A stretch of 17,302 bases of DNA from contig CAIYYO010000161.1 in NCBI GenBank assembly GCA_903930485.1, positions 1-17,302 on the forward strand, read 5' to 3'. The notes beneath the pieces were generated by a model. That model was given only the letters and a program-made list of their open reading frames with translations, made no database searches and was not told the DNA's origin. Positions within the stretch are counted from its first letter, which is position 1. Each line of letters begins with the position of its first letter. This DNA is from Methanobacteriota archaeon (GTDB lineage Archaea > Altiarchaeota > Altiarchaeia > IMC4 > QMZM01). Made by a program: the position numbers and the translations under genes. Shown piece by piece: positions 1-6,949 of this stretch.

Positions 1-741
1 AAGCTTTATGGCTTCGGCGTCTCCTTCGGCTCGTAGTATCTTCGCCAGCTTGTCTCCTTCGGCTGCGAGTATCGCTCCCTGTCTTTGCCCCTCGGCCTCT
101 TTGATCTTCGCCCGCCTCATTCCGTCTGCTTCGGTCTCCCGCGCTGTCGCGAAGTCTATGGCTGCGACCTTCTCGTTCTCTGCCTTGACGACCTTGTTCA
201 TGGTCTCCTGAACGTCTGCCGGCGGCTGTATCTCCTTTAATTCGGTCCTGACGATATCTATGCCCCAGCTGTGGGTCTCGACCTGCAGGATCGCCTGCAA
301 TTTCTCATTGATCTTGTTCCTCTGGCTGTTGGCGTCCTTGAGGCTGAGGTTGCCTATAACGTCTCTTAGGGTCGTCCTTGCGAGTGCGACTATCTGGGTC
401 TCGTATTCGTTTACCGAGTAAATAGACCGTTTTACCGATTCGTCGTCGTTCCTGACCTTGAAATACACCTGAGCATCGACTATGGCGTTTAGGTTGTCGC
501 TTGTTATGACTTCCTGGGGCTCGGCTCCGACCATTCTTTCCGTGAGGTTTATCTTGTAGATGTGGTCGACGAACGGGACGAGGAAATGTATGCCCTGGTC
601 TGCGACGTACCTGAATTTGCCTAGCCGTTCCACTATCCCTTTCTCGGTCGGTCGGACTATGCGGATCGAGAAGAACACCACTATCATCGCTATCGCCAGC
701 AGGGAAAAAAGCCCGAATATTATTATTATGTCATTAGCCAT
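1..741 (-). CDS. Stomatin/prohibitin-type SPFH (band 7) membrane protein, C-terminus outside window
   Basis: The minus strand is open from an ATG at 741 to the left edge, giving 247 residues without a stop, so the C-terminus lies outside the window. Residues about 4-26 form one hydrophobic membrane segment. It is followed by RPTEKGIVERLGKF, the typical entry into an SPFH domain, then GIHFLVPFVDH, ARTTLRDVIG and WGIDIVRTELKEIQPP. From about residue 180 the sequence is Ala/Glu/Lys-rich (VKAENEKVAAIDFATARETEADGMRRAKIKEAEG reads as a coiled-coil, quoted here only by its ends VKAENEK and IKEAEG). SPFH proteins oligomerise on membranes and often scaffold or regulate proteases; many archaeal ones sit beside an NfeD-like gene, which would lie to the left and cannot be checked. 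A GAGGTG ribosome-binding site at 749-754, 7 nt before the ATG, supports this start. The family assignment is firm, the cellular role is not. Confidence 0.93.
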   Translation of the reverse strand, partial: MANDIIIIFGLFSLLAIAMIVVFFSIRIVRPTEKGIVERLGKFRYVADQGIHFLVPFVDHIYKINLTERMVGAEPQEVITSDNLNAIVDAQVYFKVRNDDESVKRSIYSVNEYETQIVALARTTLRDVIGNLSLKDANSQRNKINEKLQAILQVETHSWGIDIVRTELKEIQPPADVQETMNKVVKAENEKVAAIDFATARETEADGMRRAKIKEAEGQRQGAILAAEGDKLAKILRAEGDAEAIKL

Positions 742-774
742 CGCCAAACACCTCGTTTATGAAAAATAGTTATG

Positions 775-784
775 ATTAATTAAA
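775..784 (-). promoter_or_regulatory. TATA box for the SPFH gene
   Basis: On the minus strand this reads TTTAATTAAT, centred about 39 nt upstream of the ATG at 741. A transcript starting about 25 nt downstream would carry a short leader containing the GAGGTG ribosome-binding site at 749-754. It sits in the 65-bp gap after the epimerase gene, whose stop is at 807. The assignment rests on position and composition only. Confidence 0.5.
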
Positions 785-806
785 GCTCGTGCCCATAAAA
801 GTCGCA

Positions 807-1733
807 TTAAGCACGTTTCCTGAACCATTCGACAGTCTCCTTGAGTCCTGCGTCGAGCGCCGTCTCGGGCTTCCATCCCAGCTCTTTTCCTGCGAGCCTT
901 ATGTCGAGGGATATCCTGCGGACCTCTCCTGACGCGGCTTTTCCGTGGAACGCGTTCTCGGATGAGCCGGTGGCTTCTTTTATCTTCTCGAACAATTTGT
1001 TTACCGAGGTCTCGACGCCGGTGCCTATATTGTATTCGGTTCCGGGAGTTGAGGTTTCAAGGGCTTTCAGGTTCGCCCTGGCGACGTCCTTCACGTAGAC
1101 GAAGTCTCTCGTCTGTTCTCCGTCTCCGTAGATTATCGGGCTGATCTTCCCGAGTAGTTTGTTTATGAAGATCGATATCACTCCGGCCTCTCCCAGGGGG
1201 TCCTGCCGGGGGCCGTATACGTTGGCGTACCTCAGCGACACATAGTCTATTCCGTAGTTCTTTTTGTAGATGGAGAGATATTTCTCGACCGTGTATTTCG
1301 ACGCTCCGTACGGGCTAAGAGGCCGTATCGCGTGTTTTTCGTCGGCGGGAATGTGTTCAGGCTCCCCGTATATCGCACCCCCGGACGATGCATAGACTAT
1401 CTTCTCGACCCCGGTCTTCCTGCAGCATTCCAGCAGGTTCACGGAGCCAACGACGTTGACGCCTGCGTCGAATACGGGATCGCTGAAGGATTTGCGCACG
1501 TTTATCTGTGCGGCCTCGTGGACGACGTATTCCGGCTTCTCTTTCTTGAAGACGTTGAGGAGGTCTGCGTTGCAGATGTCTTTTTGGTAGAACTTGGCCT
1601 TCCGGTTCATGTTCTTCTTCGAGCCCGTGGAAAGGTTATCGACTATCGCGACTTCATAGCCCGTCTCTATTAGGAGGTCTACGATGTTGGAGCCTATGAA
1701 GCCGAGGCCTCCCGTGACGATCACCTTGGACAT
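807..1733 (-). CDS. NAD-dependent nucleotide-sugar epimerase/dehydratase (UDP-glucose 4-epimerase-like)
   Basis: A 308-residue extended short-chain dehydrogenase/reductase. The N-terminal Rossmann motif is GGLGFIG (residues 8-14), with an acidic residue after the second strand (VDNLSTG, about 31-37) typical of NAD binding. The catalytic set is visible as ASSGG (Ser116/117) and YGASK (Tyr142, Lys146). NVYGPRQDP and GDGEQTRDFVYVKDVA are typical of GalE, WbpP-like and dTDP-glucose dehydratase relatives. The full length matches the family. The reaction is most likely C4 epimerisation of a UDP-sugar in the cytoplasm. It lies 19 nt after galU and is probably co-transcribed with it, so GalU could make UDP-glucose and this enzyme convert it. 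UDP-glucuronate or UDP-N-acetylhexosamine substrates cannot be excluded from motifs alone. No clear ribosome-binding site precedes the ATG. Confidence 0.9.
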   Translation of the reverse strand: MSKVIVTGGLGFIGSNIVDLLIETGYEVAIVDNLSTGSKKNMNRKAKFYQKDICNADLLNVFKKEKPEYVVHEAAQINVRKSFSDPVFDAGVNVVGSVNLLECCRKTGVEKIVYASSGGAIYGEPEHIPADEKHAIRPLSPYGASKYTVEKYLSIYKKNYGIDYVSLRYANVYGPRQDPLGEAGVISIFINKLLGKISPIIYGDGEQTRDFVYVKDVARANLKALETSTPGTEYNIGTGVETSVNKLFEKIKEATGSSENAFHGKAASGEVRRISLDIRLAGKELGWKPETALDAGLKETVEWFRKRA

Positions 1734-1752
1734 TTTGTTTTTTGTTCGATTT

Positions 1753-2607
1753 TTAGAATTCCAGATCCTTCAGATACTCCCTGAATCCTTTGCCGGTCTC
1801 CTTGTTCCGCAGCCCGAATTCCACGCACGCCTTCAGGTAGTCGAGCTTGTTCCCTATGTCGTATCTCTTGCCCGAGAACGCGCACGCATACATCGGTTCC
1901 TTGTCTTTAAGTATCTGCAGGGCGTCGGTGAGCTGGATCTCGCCTCCCTTGCCGGGCGGCGTATCTCTGAGTATGTCGAATATCGCGGGCGTCAGGATGT
2001 AGCGGCCGATTATTCCGAGGTTCGAAGGCGCATCCTCCGGCTTCGGCTTTTCTACGAGGTCTTTCACCCTGTACACGTCCTGAGCCACCTTTTCCGGATC
2101 CACTATGCCGTAGCTGCTTATCATCTCCTTTTCTATCTCTTCGACTGCGATGATCGAGCCTTTGTATTTGTAGTAATAGTCCATCATCTGCTTGGTGCAT
2201 GGGACTTGTGATTCGACTATCGTATCTCCGAGAAGGACCGCGAAAGGCTGGTCTCCGATGTGGTCTCTGGCGCAGTAGACCGCGTGGCCGAGACCTTTCA
2301 TCTCCTTCTGCCTGAGGTAGTGGATGTCTGCAAGCTCTGATATGTCTATTACCTCCTTTAGCTGGTCTTTCTTTCCTTTCTCGCGCAGGACTAGTTCGAG
2401 CTCGAACGACCTGTCGAAGTGGTCTTCAATCGCCCTCTTGCCTCTGCCGGTGATTATGATAATGTCTTCGATGCCGGAGTTGATCGCTTCCTCGACTACG
2501 AACTGTATCGCGGGCTTGTCCACGATGGGTAGCATCTCTTTGGGCTGGGCTTTGGTTGCGGGAAGAAATCTTGTCCCAAGGCCTGCCGCGGGAATCACTG
2601 CCTTCAT
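1753..2607 (-). CDS. galU: UTP--glucose-1-phosphate uridylyltransferase
   Basis: A 284-residue GalU. The nucleotidyltransferase signature AAGLGTRFLPATKAQPKEML begins at residue 7, and PIVDKPAIQFVVEEA follows directly. Later motifs are GRGKRAIEDHFD, GLGHAVYCA and LLGDTIV, where the Asp binds the catalytic metal, then VEKPKPEDAPSNLGIIGRY. The enzyme joins UTP and glucose-1-phosphate to give UDP-glucose and pyrophosphate. The reading frame is open 39 codons further upstream, to 2724, but that stretch lies inside pth2 in another frame and has no family resemblance. The start MKAVIPAAG at 2607 is therefore chosen. A possible TATA box lies at 2633-2643. The epimerase follows after 19 nt, implying a nucleotide-sugar operon. 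Confidence 0.95.
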   Translation of the reverse strand: MKAVIPAAGLGTRFLPATKAQPKEMLPIVDKPAIQFVVEEAINSGIEDIIIITGRGKRAIEDHFDRSFELELVLREKGKKDQLKEVIDISELADIHYLRQKEMKGLGHAVYCARDHIGDQPFAVLLGDTIVESQVPCTKQMMDYYYKYKGSIIAVEEIEKEMISSYGIVDPEKVAQDVYRVKDLVEKPKPEDAPSNLGIIGRYILTPAIFDILRDTPPGKGGEIQLTDALQILKDKEPMYACAFSGKRYDIGNKLDYLKACVEFGLRNKETGKGFREYLKDLEF

Positions 2608-2632
2608 GTCGCTTAGAATATTGATGCCTGTC

Positions 2633-2643
2633 AATAAAAATAT
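2633..2643 (-). promoter_or_regulatory. Possible TATA box for galU-epimerase
   Basis: The minus strand reads ATATTTTTATT, centred about 31 nt before the galU ATG at 2607, within the 47-bp gap after pth2. This spacing would give a nearly leaderless galU transcript, which fits the absence of a ribosome-binding site. Alternatively galU is simply read through from pth2. Positional evidence only. Confidence 0.35.
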
Positions 2644-2654
2644 GGTAAAAGGAT

Positions 2655-2993
2655 TTACAGGAGCTTCAAATGCCCGGTTATCTTGTCGATATCCTCCTCT
2701 GGCGCAGGCCCTATGCCTACGCACGTGGTCGTTCCTGCCGGAATCTGGGTCCTGCCCGCGTCGTTTATCAATTCAGAAGGCATGCCGGCTCGCTTAGCCT
2801 TTTCGTAGATGCCCAAGAGTTCCTCGAGGCTCGTGCACTTCAGGACGGCCTTCATCTGGCTCTCAAAAAGCCATTCCTTCCTCCATTTGCTCTTCTCGGC
2901 AGCCGAGACCGCGGCGTGAGCCACCTGCCCGCACAATTTGCCTTTCCCGAGCTTCAGATCCGTCCTTACGACTATTACCTGCTTTAAAGCCAT
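2655..2993 (-). CDS. pth2: Peptidyl-tRNA hydrolase, archaeal/eukaryotic Pth2 class
   Basis: A complete 112-residue Pth2, which releases peptides from prematurely dissociated peptidyl-tRNA in the cytoplasm. Family motifs are VVRTDLKLGKGK (residues 8-19), Gln23 and AHAA (25-28), and INDAGRTQIPAGTTT (76-90). GIGPAPEE follows near the C-terminus, as in the family. Length is normal. Position 20-22 is LCG where many homologues have a small Ala-rich stretch, which is not expected to be disabling. No ribosome-binding site precedes the ATG, and the divergent TATA element centred near 3021 lies about 28 nt upstream, so the mRNA is probably leaderless. Its first 27 codons recur in altered form at 6806-6889 ahead of the second surface-protein module. 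Confidence 0.95.
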   Translation of the reverse strand: MALKQVIVVRTDLKLGKGKLCGQVAHAAVSAAEKSKWRKEWLFESQMKAVLKCTSLEELLGIYEKAKRAGMPSELINDAGRTQIPAGTTTCVGIGPAPEEDIDKITGHLKLL

Positions 2994-3055
2994 TTGCTAA
3001 AGGGTTTTATTCTAGTTTATTTAATTATGTAACAAGCATACAAAAACAAACAAAA
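2994..3055. promoter_or_regulatory. Divergent promoter between pth2 and surface module 1
   Basis: This 62-bp gap separates two start codons facing away from each other. The AT-rich element TTTATTTAATTA at 3016-3027 reads as a TATA box on either strand (TAATTAAATAAA in reverse). Its centre is about 28 nt from the pth2 ATG and about 35 nt from the A1 ATG, so it could serve one or both genes. Neither gene has a ribosome-binding site; A1 has only an A-rich leader. A 49-bp stretch (2999-3047) recurs at 6894-6942 with one mismatch. Whether one TATA serves both directions is an inference. Confidence 0.6.
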
Positions 3056-4699
3056 ATGAAAAAATTACTGGTTCTTTTGTTTTTCTTGGCATTTCTAGGC
3101 CAAAGCACCTGCGCAACAATGGAAAACGCCGACTGCTTCAAATACTATGAATACCAGACGGGGGCGATATTCAAGGACCTGTCGACAGACAAAACGCAAT
3201 ACTCCCCAGGGGGCGAGGTTACCGTGTCTTATAATCTGCTCGCCCAGATGAAGGCCCCGATAGCGCAGGGAACCATCAGGGCGTCGCTGTTCTACGCAGA
3301 CCCTTCAGACGGCGATCAGCTCATCGAAGAGTATGTCATGGAAAAAGACGTCAACCTGATGAAGGCCGACTCCTACAAAGACAGGTTCAAATTGAAGCTG
3401 CCTTCCGGCGCAAAGCCGGGGACCTACAGGATCAAGACATACTTCGTCGTCGGGCAATCCTTCAACCTCGCCGGCCTAAGCATAATGCCTTACGGAGCGC
3501 CTGCCGAGTTGACCTCGTTTAGCGTGCTTCAGGGCCCACAGACCTCTTCGATACACTACAGCAAAGCCGATACCTACGTCAACGGTGAAAAATACGACTT
3601 TGAAGCGCCTACCAAGATATTCTTGAATGATACCATCGAGGTAAAGACCAGCCTGGTCAACGAAGGAAAAAGCAAGACAGCAACGGTAACAATAAAAACT
3701 TACGACTGGGACGACCTCTCGGGCAAAGAGCTGACCGGCTACGCCATGGAAAAGACAGTAACTCTCCCTGAGAACGGCGCAGCGGACATATCCTACAAAC
3801 TCACCAGCCTCACACCCGGAGTATACCAGATAAGGCTATCGGCAGAATCAGGGGACGAAAAATCCATTATGAAGATCAGGGTGCCCGTATCCGGTCCAGA
3901 AGGAAGGCTCATCTATCTGGGAGTGGACAGATTCCCGATAAAGAAGGGCGAACAGACGACTGTCTTCGTTTGTTATTCAACCTCCACCGACTACAGCACC
4001 GTATTCAACGGATCCGTCGGCGTCGAACTGGTTGACGGACAGGGCAACAAACTTGCCAGCGAAGATTCAGGCCTGATGGCGATCAGCCCGACGCCCCCGC
4101 AGGGTAAGACATTCACATTCACGCCTGCAGAGGACGTGAACATCGTCACCGTGAAAGGCTCGCTATACGACGCAAACAACAACCTGCAGGACCATGAGGA
4201 GATCACCTACGACTATTCAAAATATAACAACGTCAAGGCCCAGCTGACCGTAAAGCCCGAAAAACAGGAGGTCAAAGCTGGCGGAGAGGTCGCTTACACT
4301 GTATCGTACTCCGACGACAAGGACACTCCCCTGACAGGAAAGCTTCTCGTGTACATTACGGATAAGGACGACAAGATAGTCCAGACGGTAAAGGACGTCG
4401 TTTTATCGGGCCAATACACTGGAAAATACGTTGCCGGAGACAAGGAAGGCACATACACGATAACCGCGCGGGAACTGACGCATGACAAGCTTGCTACAGC
4501 ATCATTCACAGTACAAAAAACGATCCAGGAAACAACGACAACAGCTGCCGAACCACCTACGACACAGGAAACCACACAGACAACGGCTCCTGCGACCGTA
4601 CAAGACAGGGGATACCAGGGCCTGTCTATCATCGCGGGTGTCGTGCTGCTATTAGCCGCCGCTCTATTATTGATACTTCAAAGGAGGTCCAAAAAATGA
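3056..4699 (+). CDS. Exported multi-domain beta-sandwich protein with Thr-rich stalk and C-terminal membrane anchor (surface module 1, gene A1)
   Basis: 547 residues, function unknown. Residues 1-20 are a signal peptide (MKKLLVLLFFLAFLG core). The ectodomain appears to hold about four beta-sandwich units, near residues 40-157, 165-277, 283-390 and 393-487. Units one and four open with the K-x-x-(Y/V)-x-(P/A)-G-(G/E) pattern common in macroglobulin MG2-like and Ig-like folds. Residues 489-516 are Thr/Pro-rich and probably a glycosylated stalk. Residues 522-541 are a membrane segment followed by QRRSKK. Only two cysteines remain after the signal peptide, C27 and C306, and both are conserved in paralogue A2, suggesting a disulfide. 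No thioester motif or protease site is seen. B1 overlaps by ATGA, so the two are co-translated. A cell-surface or adhesion role is inferred from architecture alone. Confidence 0.9.
   Translation: MKKLLVLLFFLAFLGQSTCATMENADCFKYYEYQTGAIFKDLSTDKTQYSPGGEVTVSYNLLAQMKAPIAQGTIRASLFYADPSDGDQLIEEYVMEKDVNLMKADSYKDRFKLKLPSGAKPGTYRIKTYFVVGQSFNLAGLSIMPYGAPAELTSFSVLQGPQTSSIHYSKADTYVNGEKYDFEAPTKIFLNDTIEVKTSLVNEGKSKTATVTIKTYDWDDLSGKELTGYAMEKTVTLPENGAADISYKLTSLTPGVYQIRLSAESGDEKSIMKIRVPVSGPEGRLIYLGVDRFPIKKGEQTTVFVCYSTSTDYSTVFNGSVGVELVDGQGNKLASEDSGLMAISPTPPQGKTFTFTPAEDVNIVTVKGSLYDANNNLQDHEEITYDYSKYNNVKAQLTVKPEKQEVKAGGEVAYTVSYSDDKDTPLTGKLLVYITDKDDKIVQTVKDVVLSGQYTGKYVAGDKEGTYTITARELTHDKLATASFTVQKTIQETTTTAAEPPTTQETTQTTAPATVQDRGYQGLSIIAGVVLLLAAALLLILQRRSKK
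4683..4688 (+). promoter_or_regulatory. Ribosome-binding site of gene B1 inside the A1 tail
   Basis: GGAGGT lies 7 nt before the B1 ATG at 4696 and overlaps the two AGG codons for the Arg-Arg of the A1 membrane-stop tail. The same arrangement occurs at 8580-8585 in module 2. It is a near-perfect complement to the archaeal 16S rRNA 3' end and fixes the B1 start. Confidence 0.85.
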
Positions 4700-6771
4700 A
4701 AAATATTCCAGTAATATTGATTCTGTTAGCCCTGCTGACAGCCAGCGCATACGCAAAAAACATAGAGATTATTCCCTCGGAAAATTCAATAAGCATGAAC
4801 GCCGGAAACACCATGATTAGTACCACCCTCACGGTAAAAAACAATCAGGACAAGGAACAGACGGTTAGTTTCTTTGGCGGCGGCCTTTTCACAGTGTCAT
4901 TCTCCCCGAGCGTTCTAAACATTCCCGCAAACAGCCAAGGACAGACACTGGTCTACATAAACAGCCCAAATGACTATTCAGGGGACTATGACCTGACATT
5001 AACCGCAAGCTCTCTGGGGGGGAATGATCCCAACACGACGGACACAAAGACCATCACCATAAAAATCCCCAGCGACGGAACAGAGCTGCGCGGCATCCAT
5101 AAATTGATCTCCCTGGGACAAACGGCTGTCGATCCCAAAATGACAGTTCTGGGAATGCCCATAACCCAGCAGAAAAGGATCCACCTCACCCTGAATTACG
5201 ACCCCAAACTGTCTAACAGGGACGGGCAGGTCATCAAAGACGGAGACGACGTCTGCACAGGCGACACGATAAACATCAGCACACAAAACAGCGGGAATGT
5301 AATGGGGGACGGCGGACCCACCGACGACCCGGAAGTGGTATTCGTGGACGATCTTCAAAAAGTTGCGAAAGATATAGAGAGCGGAAAATTCAAACCAATC
5401 TTGGAGAGAACGCCGTTATGCAATTACATGATGCACTGCCCAGAGTATTTCGATGAGTCGCCGGAACAAATGAAGGAGGCGAATAAATATTTTATCCAGG
5501 CAGGATTCCCTTCGATCGACGATCTGTGTGAATGCCTTCCCGAAGCGGCTTTCATCTGCGAGAGCAAATGCAACGGCAATACCGCGGGCACAGGCCAGGC
5601 GGACGGCGGCTACTACGTCAGGGGCGCGGGAAGGATAGAAGTCGACATCAACTGCGAGGCCTCGTGCATGGCTTACTACGACAACGGAAGCTTCACGATG
5701 ATGCCGCTGGCCGACGCCGGAGAGGGCAATGCGGTCTACACCCAGAAGTATTTCCTGAACGCTGTAAATGATACACGGCAGCCTGATCTGAAGATCCTTG
5801 GATACACGCACAACGACGTGAACGGCAAAACGGACGTCAAGGCCAGCATAGAAAACACGGGCGACGTTATCGCATACGTCGACAAGGTCTCCGTGAACAA
5901 GGCCGATGCGAAAGTATTATACCGGCCCAAGACCATCATGCCGGGAGCAAAAGACGATATAATTATTGAGGCAGGCAACAATGCAGTAGACCTTAAAGTA
6001 GATATATCTTACAGCACGGAGAAGACCGGCTGTCTGAAGAACAAGAACTTCTGGAACCTGTACTCTATCGGGGCATGCAAAACCGACAAAGACTGCGACG
6101 ACGGAAACATGTACACGGAGGACTTATGCATTAACCCGGGAACTGACGATTCGCACTGCGTCAACAGCAGATACGAAAAAATAAATCCAGCAAGCGCGTA
6201 TCAGACGTACCAGATGGACGTGCAGGGAAGCTGCAGCAACAAATACTACACATGCTACCAGCCGGAAAAAACCAGCAGCCCGGACCTTTACGCCGGAGAC
6301 AAATGCTACAACACCGGAAACAACTACTACACGAACTCGCTAGGAAGATTCCTGTTAAAATACGACATATCGGCGCTGAACAAGGGACTGACCATAAGCC
6401 GCGCGATACTCACCCTGCAGGCCAAGAATGTCAACAAAGCGCAGACGATAGAAGTCAGCGCCGTAGGAGACAACTGGGACGACAAATCCTGCATATCCGG
6501 AGGCGACATCTGCACGCAGCCATACTGCGGAGAATGCAGCGCAGCCCACGACATCGCAGGAAAAAGCCTAACATCACAGCAGGTCAAAGACACCACATTG
6601 TACAGCTTCGACATAACAGACTACCTCAAAGACAAATACGGCAAAGGCGAACGATTCCTGTCAATGCAGATCAAAGGAGCAGAGGAGGAAGGATTCTGCA
6701 ACACCATAGGAGACTGGACAAGACAGGACATAGAATTCGACCCGTCGCCGACGATAACGGTCTTATACTGA
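4696..6771 (+). CDS. Secreted cysteine-rich protein with Ig-like N-terminus and DNRLRE-like C-terminal domain (surface module 1, gene B1)
   Basis: 691 residues with a signal peptide (residues 1-20, ending AYA) and no other membrane segment, so it is released or held by a partner. Residues about 21-124 form an Ig-like beta domain. Residues about 135-350 are a unique cysteine-rich region. Residues about 360-440 (LGYTHNDVNGKTDVKASIENTGD) form another beta domain. Residues 461-488 (C-x5-C-DDGN-x6-C-x9-C) resemble the Dictyostelium-type CTDC repeat. Residues about 547-690 resemble a DNRLRE/CBM96-type domain: GRFLLKYDIS, AILTLQAKN, NWDD, YSFDITDYL. The mature protein has 22 cysteines, implying heavy disulfide bonding. 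C606-x4-C-x2-C-x3-H618 is a metal-site-like cluster inserted in the last domain. DNRLRE domains are often found in surface or carbohydrate-associated proteins. Partnership with A1 is inferred from the coupled genes. Paralogue: B2. Confidence 0.9.
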   Translation: MKNIPVILILLALLTASAYAKNIEIIPSENSISMNAGNTMISTTLTVKNNQDKEQTVSFFGGGLFTVSFSPSVLNIPANSQGQTLVYINSPNDYSGDYDLTLTASSLGGNDPNTTDTKTITIKIPSDGTELRGIHKLISLGQTAVDPKMTVLGMPITQQKRIHLTLNYDPKLSNRDGQVIKDGDDVCTGDTINISTQNSGNVMGDGGPTDDPEVVFVDDLQKVAKDIESGKFKPILERTPLCNYMMHCPEYFDESPEQMKEANKYFIQAGFPSIDDLCECLPEAAFICESKCNGNTAGTGQADGGYYVRGAGRIEVDINCEASCMAYYDNGSFTMMPLADAGEGNAVYTQKYFLNAVNDTRQPDLKILGYTHNDVNGKTDVKASIENTGDVIAYVDKVSVNKADAKVLYRPKTIMPGAKDDIIIEAGNNAVDLKVDISYSTEKTGCLKNKNFWNLYSIGACKTDKDCDDGNMYTEDLCINPGTDDSHCVNSRYEKINPASAYQTYQMDVQGSCSNKYYTCYQPEKTSSPDLYAGDKCYNTGNNYYTNSLGRFLLKYDISALNKGLTISRAILTLQAKNVNKAQTIEVSAVGDNWDDKSCISGGDICTQPYCGECSAAHDIAGKSLTSQQVKDTTLYSFDITDYLKDKYGKGERFLSMQIKGAEEEGFCNTIGDWTRQDIEFDPSPTITVLY

Positions 6772-6800
6772 AAGGCCTGACTCCTTTCTTTTTTATTCTT
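6771..6800 (+). terminator. Terminator after module 1
   Basis: A short inverted repeat AAAGG (6771-6775) / CCTTT (6783-6787) with a 7-nt loop begins at the B1 stop codon. It is followed by T-rich sequence CTTTTTTATTCTTTTC. Archaeal termination depends mainly on such U-tracts. Module 2 ends in the same way with a different stem. Confidence 0.6.
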
Positions 6801-6805
6801 TTCTT

Positions 6806-6889
6806 TCAAGCATGAGCCGCATGCCCGCACATCTTGCCTTTCCCAAGCTTCAAATCGGTCCGGACGACTATTACCTGCTTTAAAGCCAT
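6806..6889 (-). pseudogene. Truncated 5' piece of pth2, 27 codons
   Basis: The minus strand from ATG 6889 encodes MALKQVIVVRTDLKLGKGK, identical to intact pth2 residues 1-19, then MCGHAAHA, after which TGA (6806-6808) replaces the next codon. The remaining 85 residues of the enzyme are absent, including the INDAGRTQIP region, so it cannot be a working hydrolase. Over 27 codons it differs from pth2 at 11: eight synonymous and three amino-acid changing (L20M, Q23H, V24A). It lies between the B1 terminator and the second promoter copy in the same divergent position as real pth2. It is therefore the boundary scar of the duplicated or imported module. Transcription from the retained promoter would yield a 27-residue peptide; any function is unknown. 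Confidence 0.9.
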
Positions 6890-6949
6890 TTCCAAAGGGT
6901 TTTATCCTAGTTTATTTAATTATGTAACAAGCATACAAAAACCATCAAA
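6890..6949. promoter_or_regulatory. Second copy of the divergent promoter, upstream of surface module 2
   Basis: Bases 6894-6942 match 2999-3047 with one difference (C for T at 6906). TTTATTTAATTA at 6911-6922 is the TATA element, centred about 33 nt upstream of the A2 ATG at 6950. The match ends a few bases before the start codon, beyond which A1 and A2 diverge strongly. In the other direction it faces the pth2 remnant. Near identity with module 1 suggests both modules share one promoter type and regulation. Confidence 0.7.

Noticed and set aside
1684..2211. Long plus-strand open frames opposite galU and the epimerase (also 1332-1673)
   Set aside because: They mirror genuine genes on the minus strand, have low-complexity or odd compositions and no family resemblance.
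2608..2724. N-terminal extension of galU to 2724
   Set aside because: It lies inside pth2 in another frame; the GalU family begins at MKAVIPAAG (2607).
3075..3115. Lipoprotein signal (lipobox) at Cys19 of A1
   Set aside because: QSTC is a poor lipobox and paralogue A2 has no Cys there.
3974..4030. Possible A2M-type thioester at the conserved FVCYST motif of A1
   Set aside because: There is no G-C-G-E-Q sequence or flanking thioester domain; the single Cys is more simply paired with C27.
6252..6815. 187-residue plus-strand frame overlapping the end of B1
   Set aside because: Out-of-frame shadow rich in Arg, Gln and His; B1 is supported by its paralogue.
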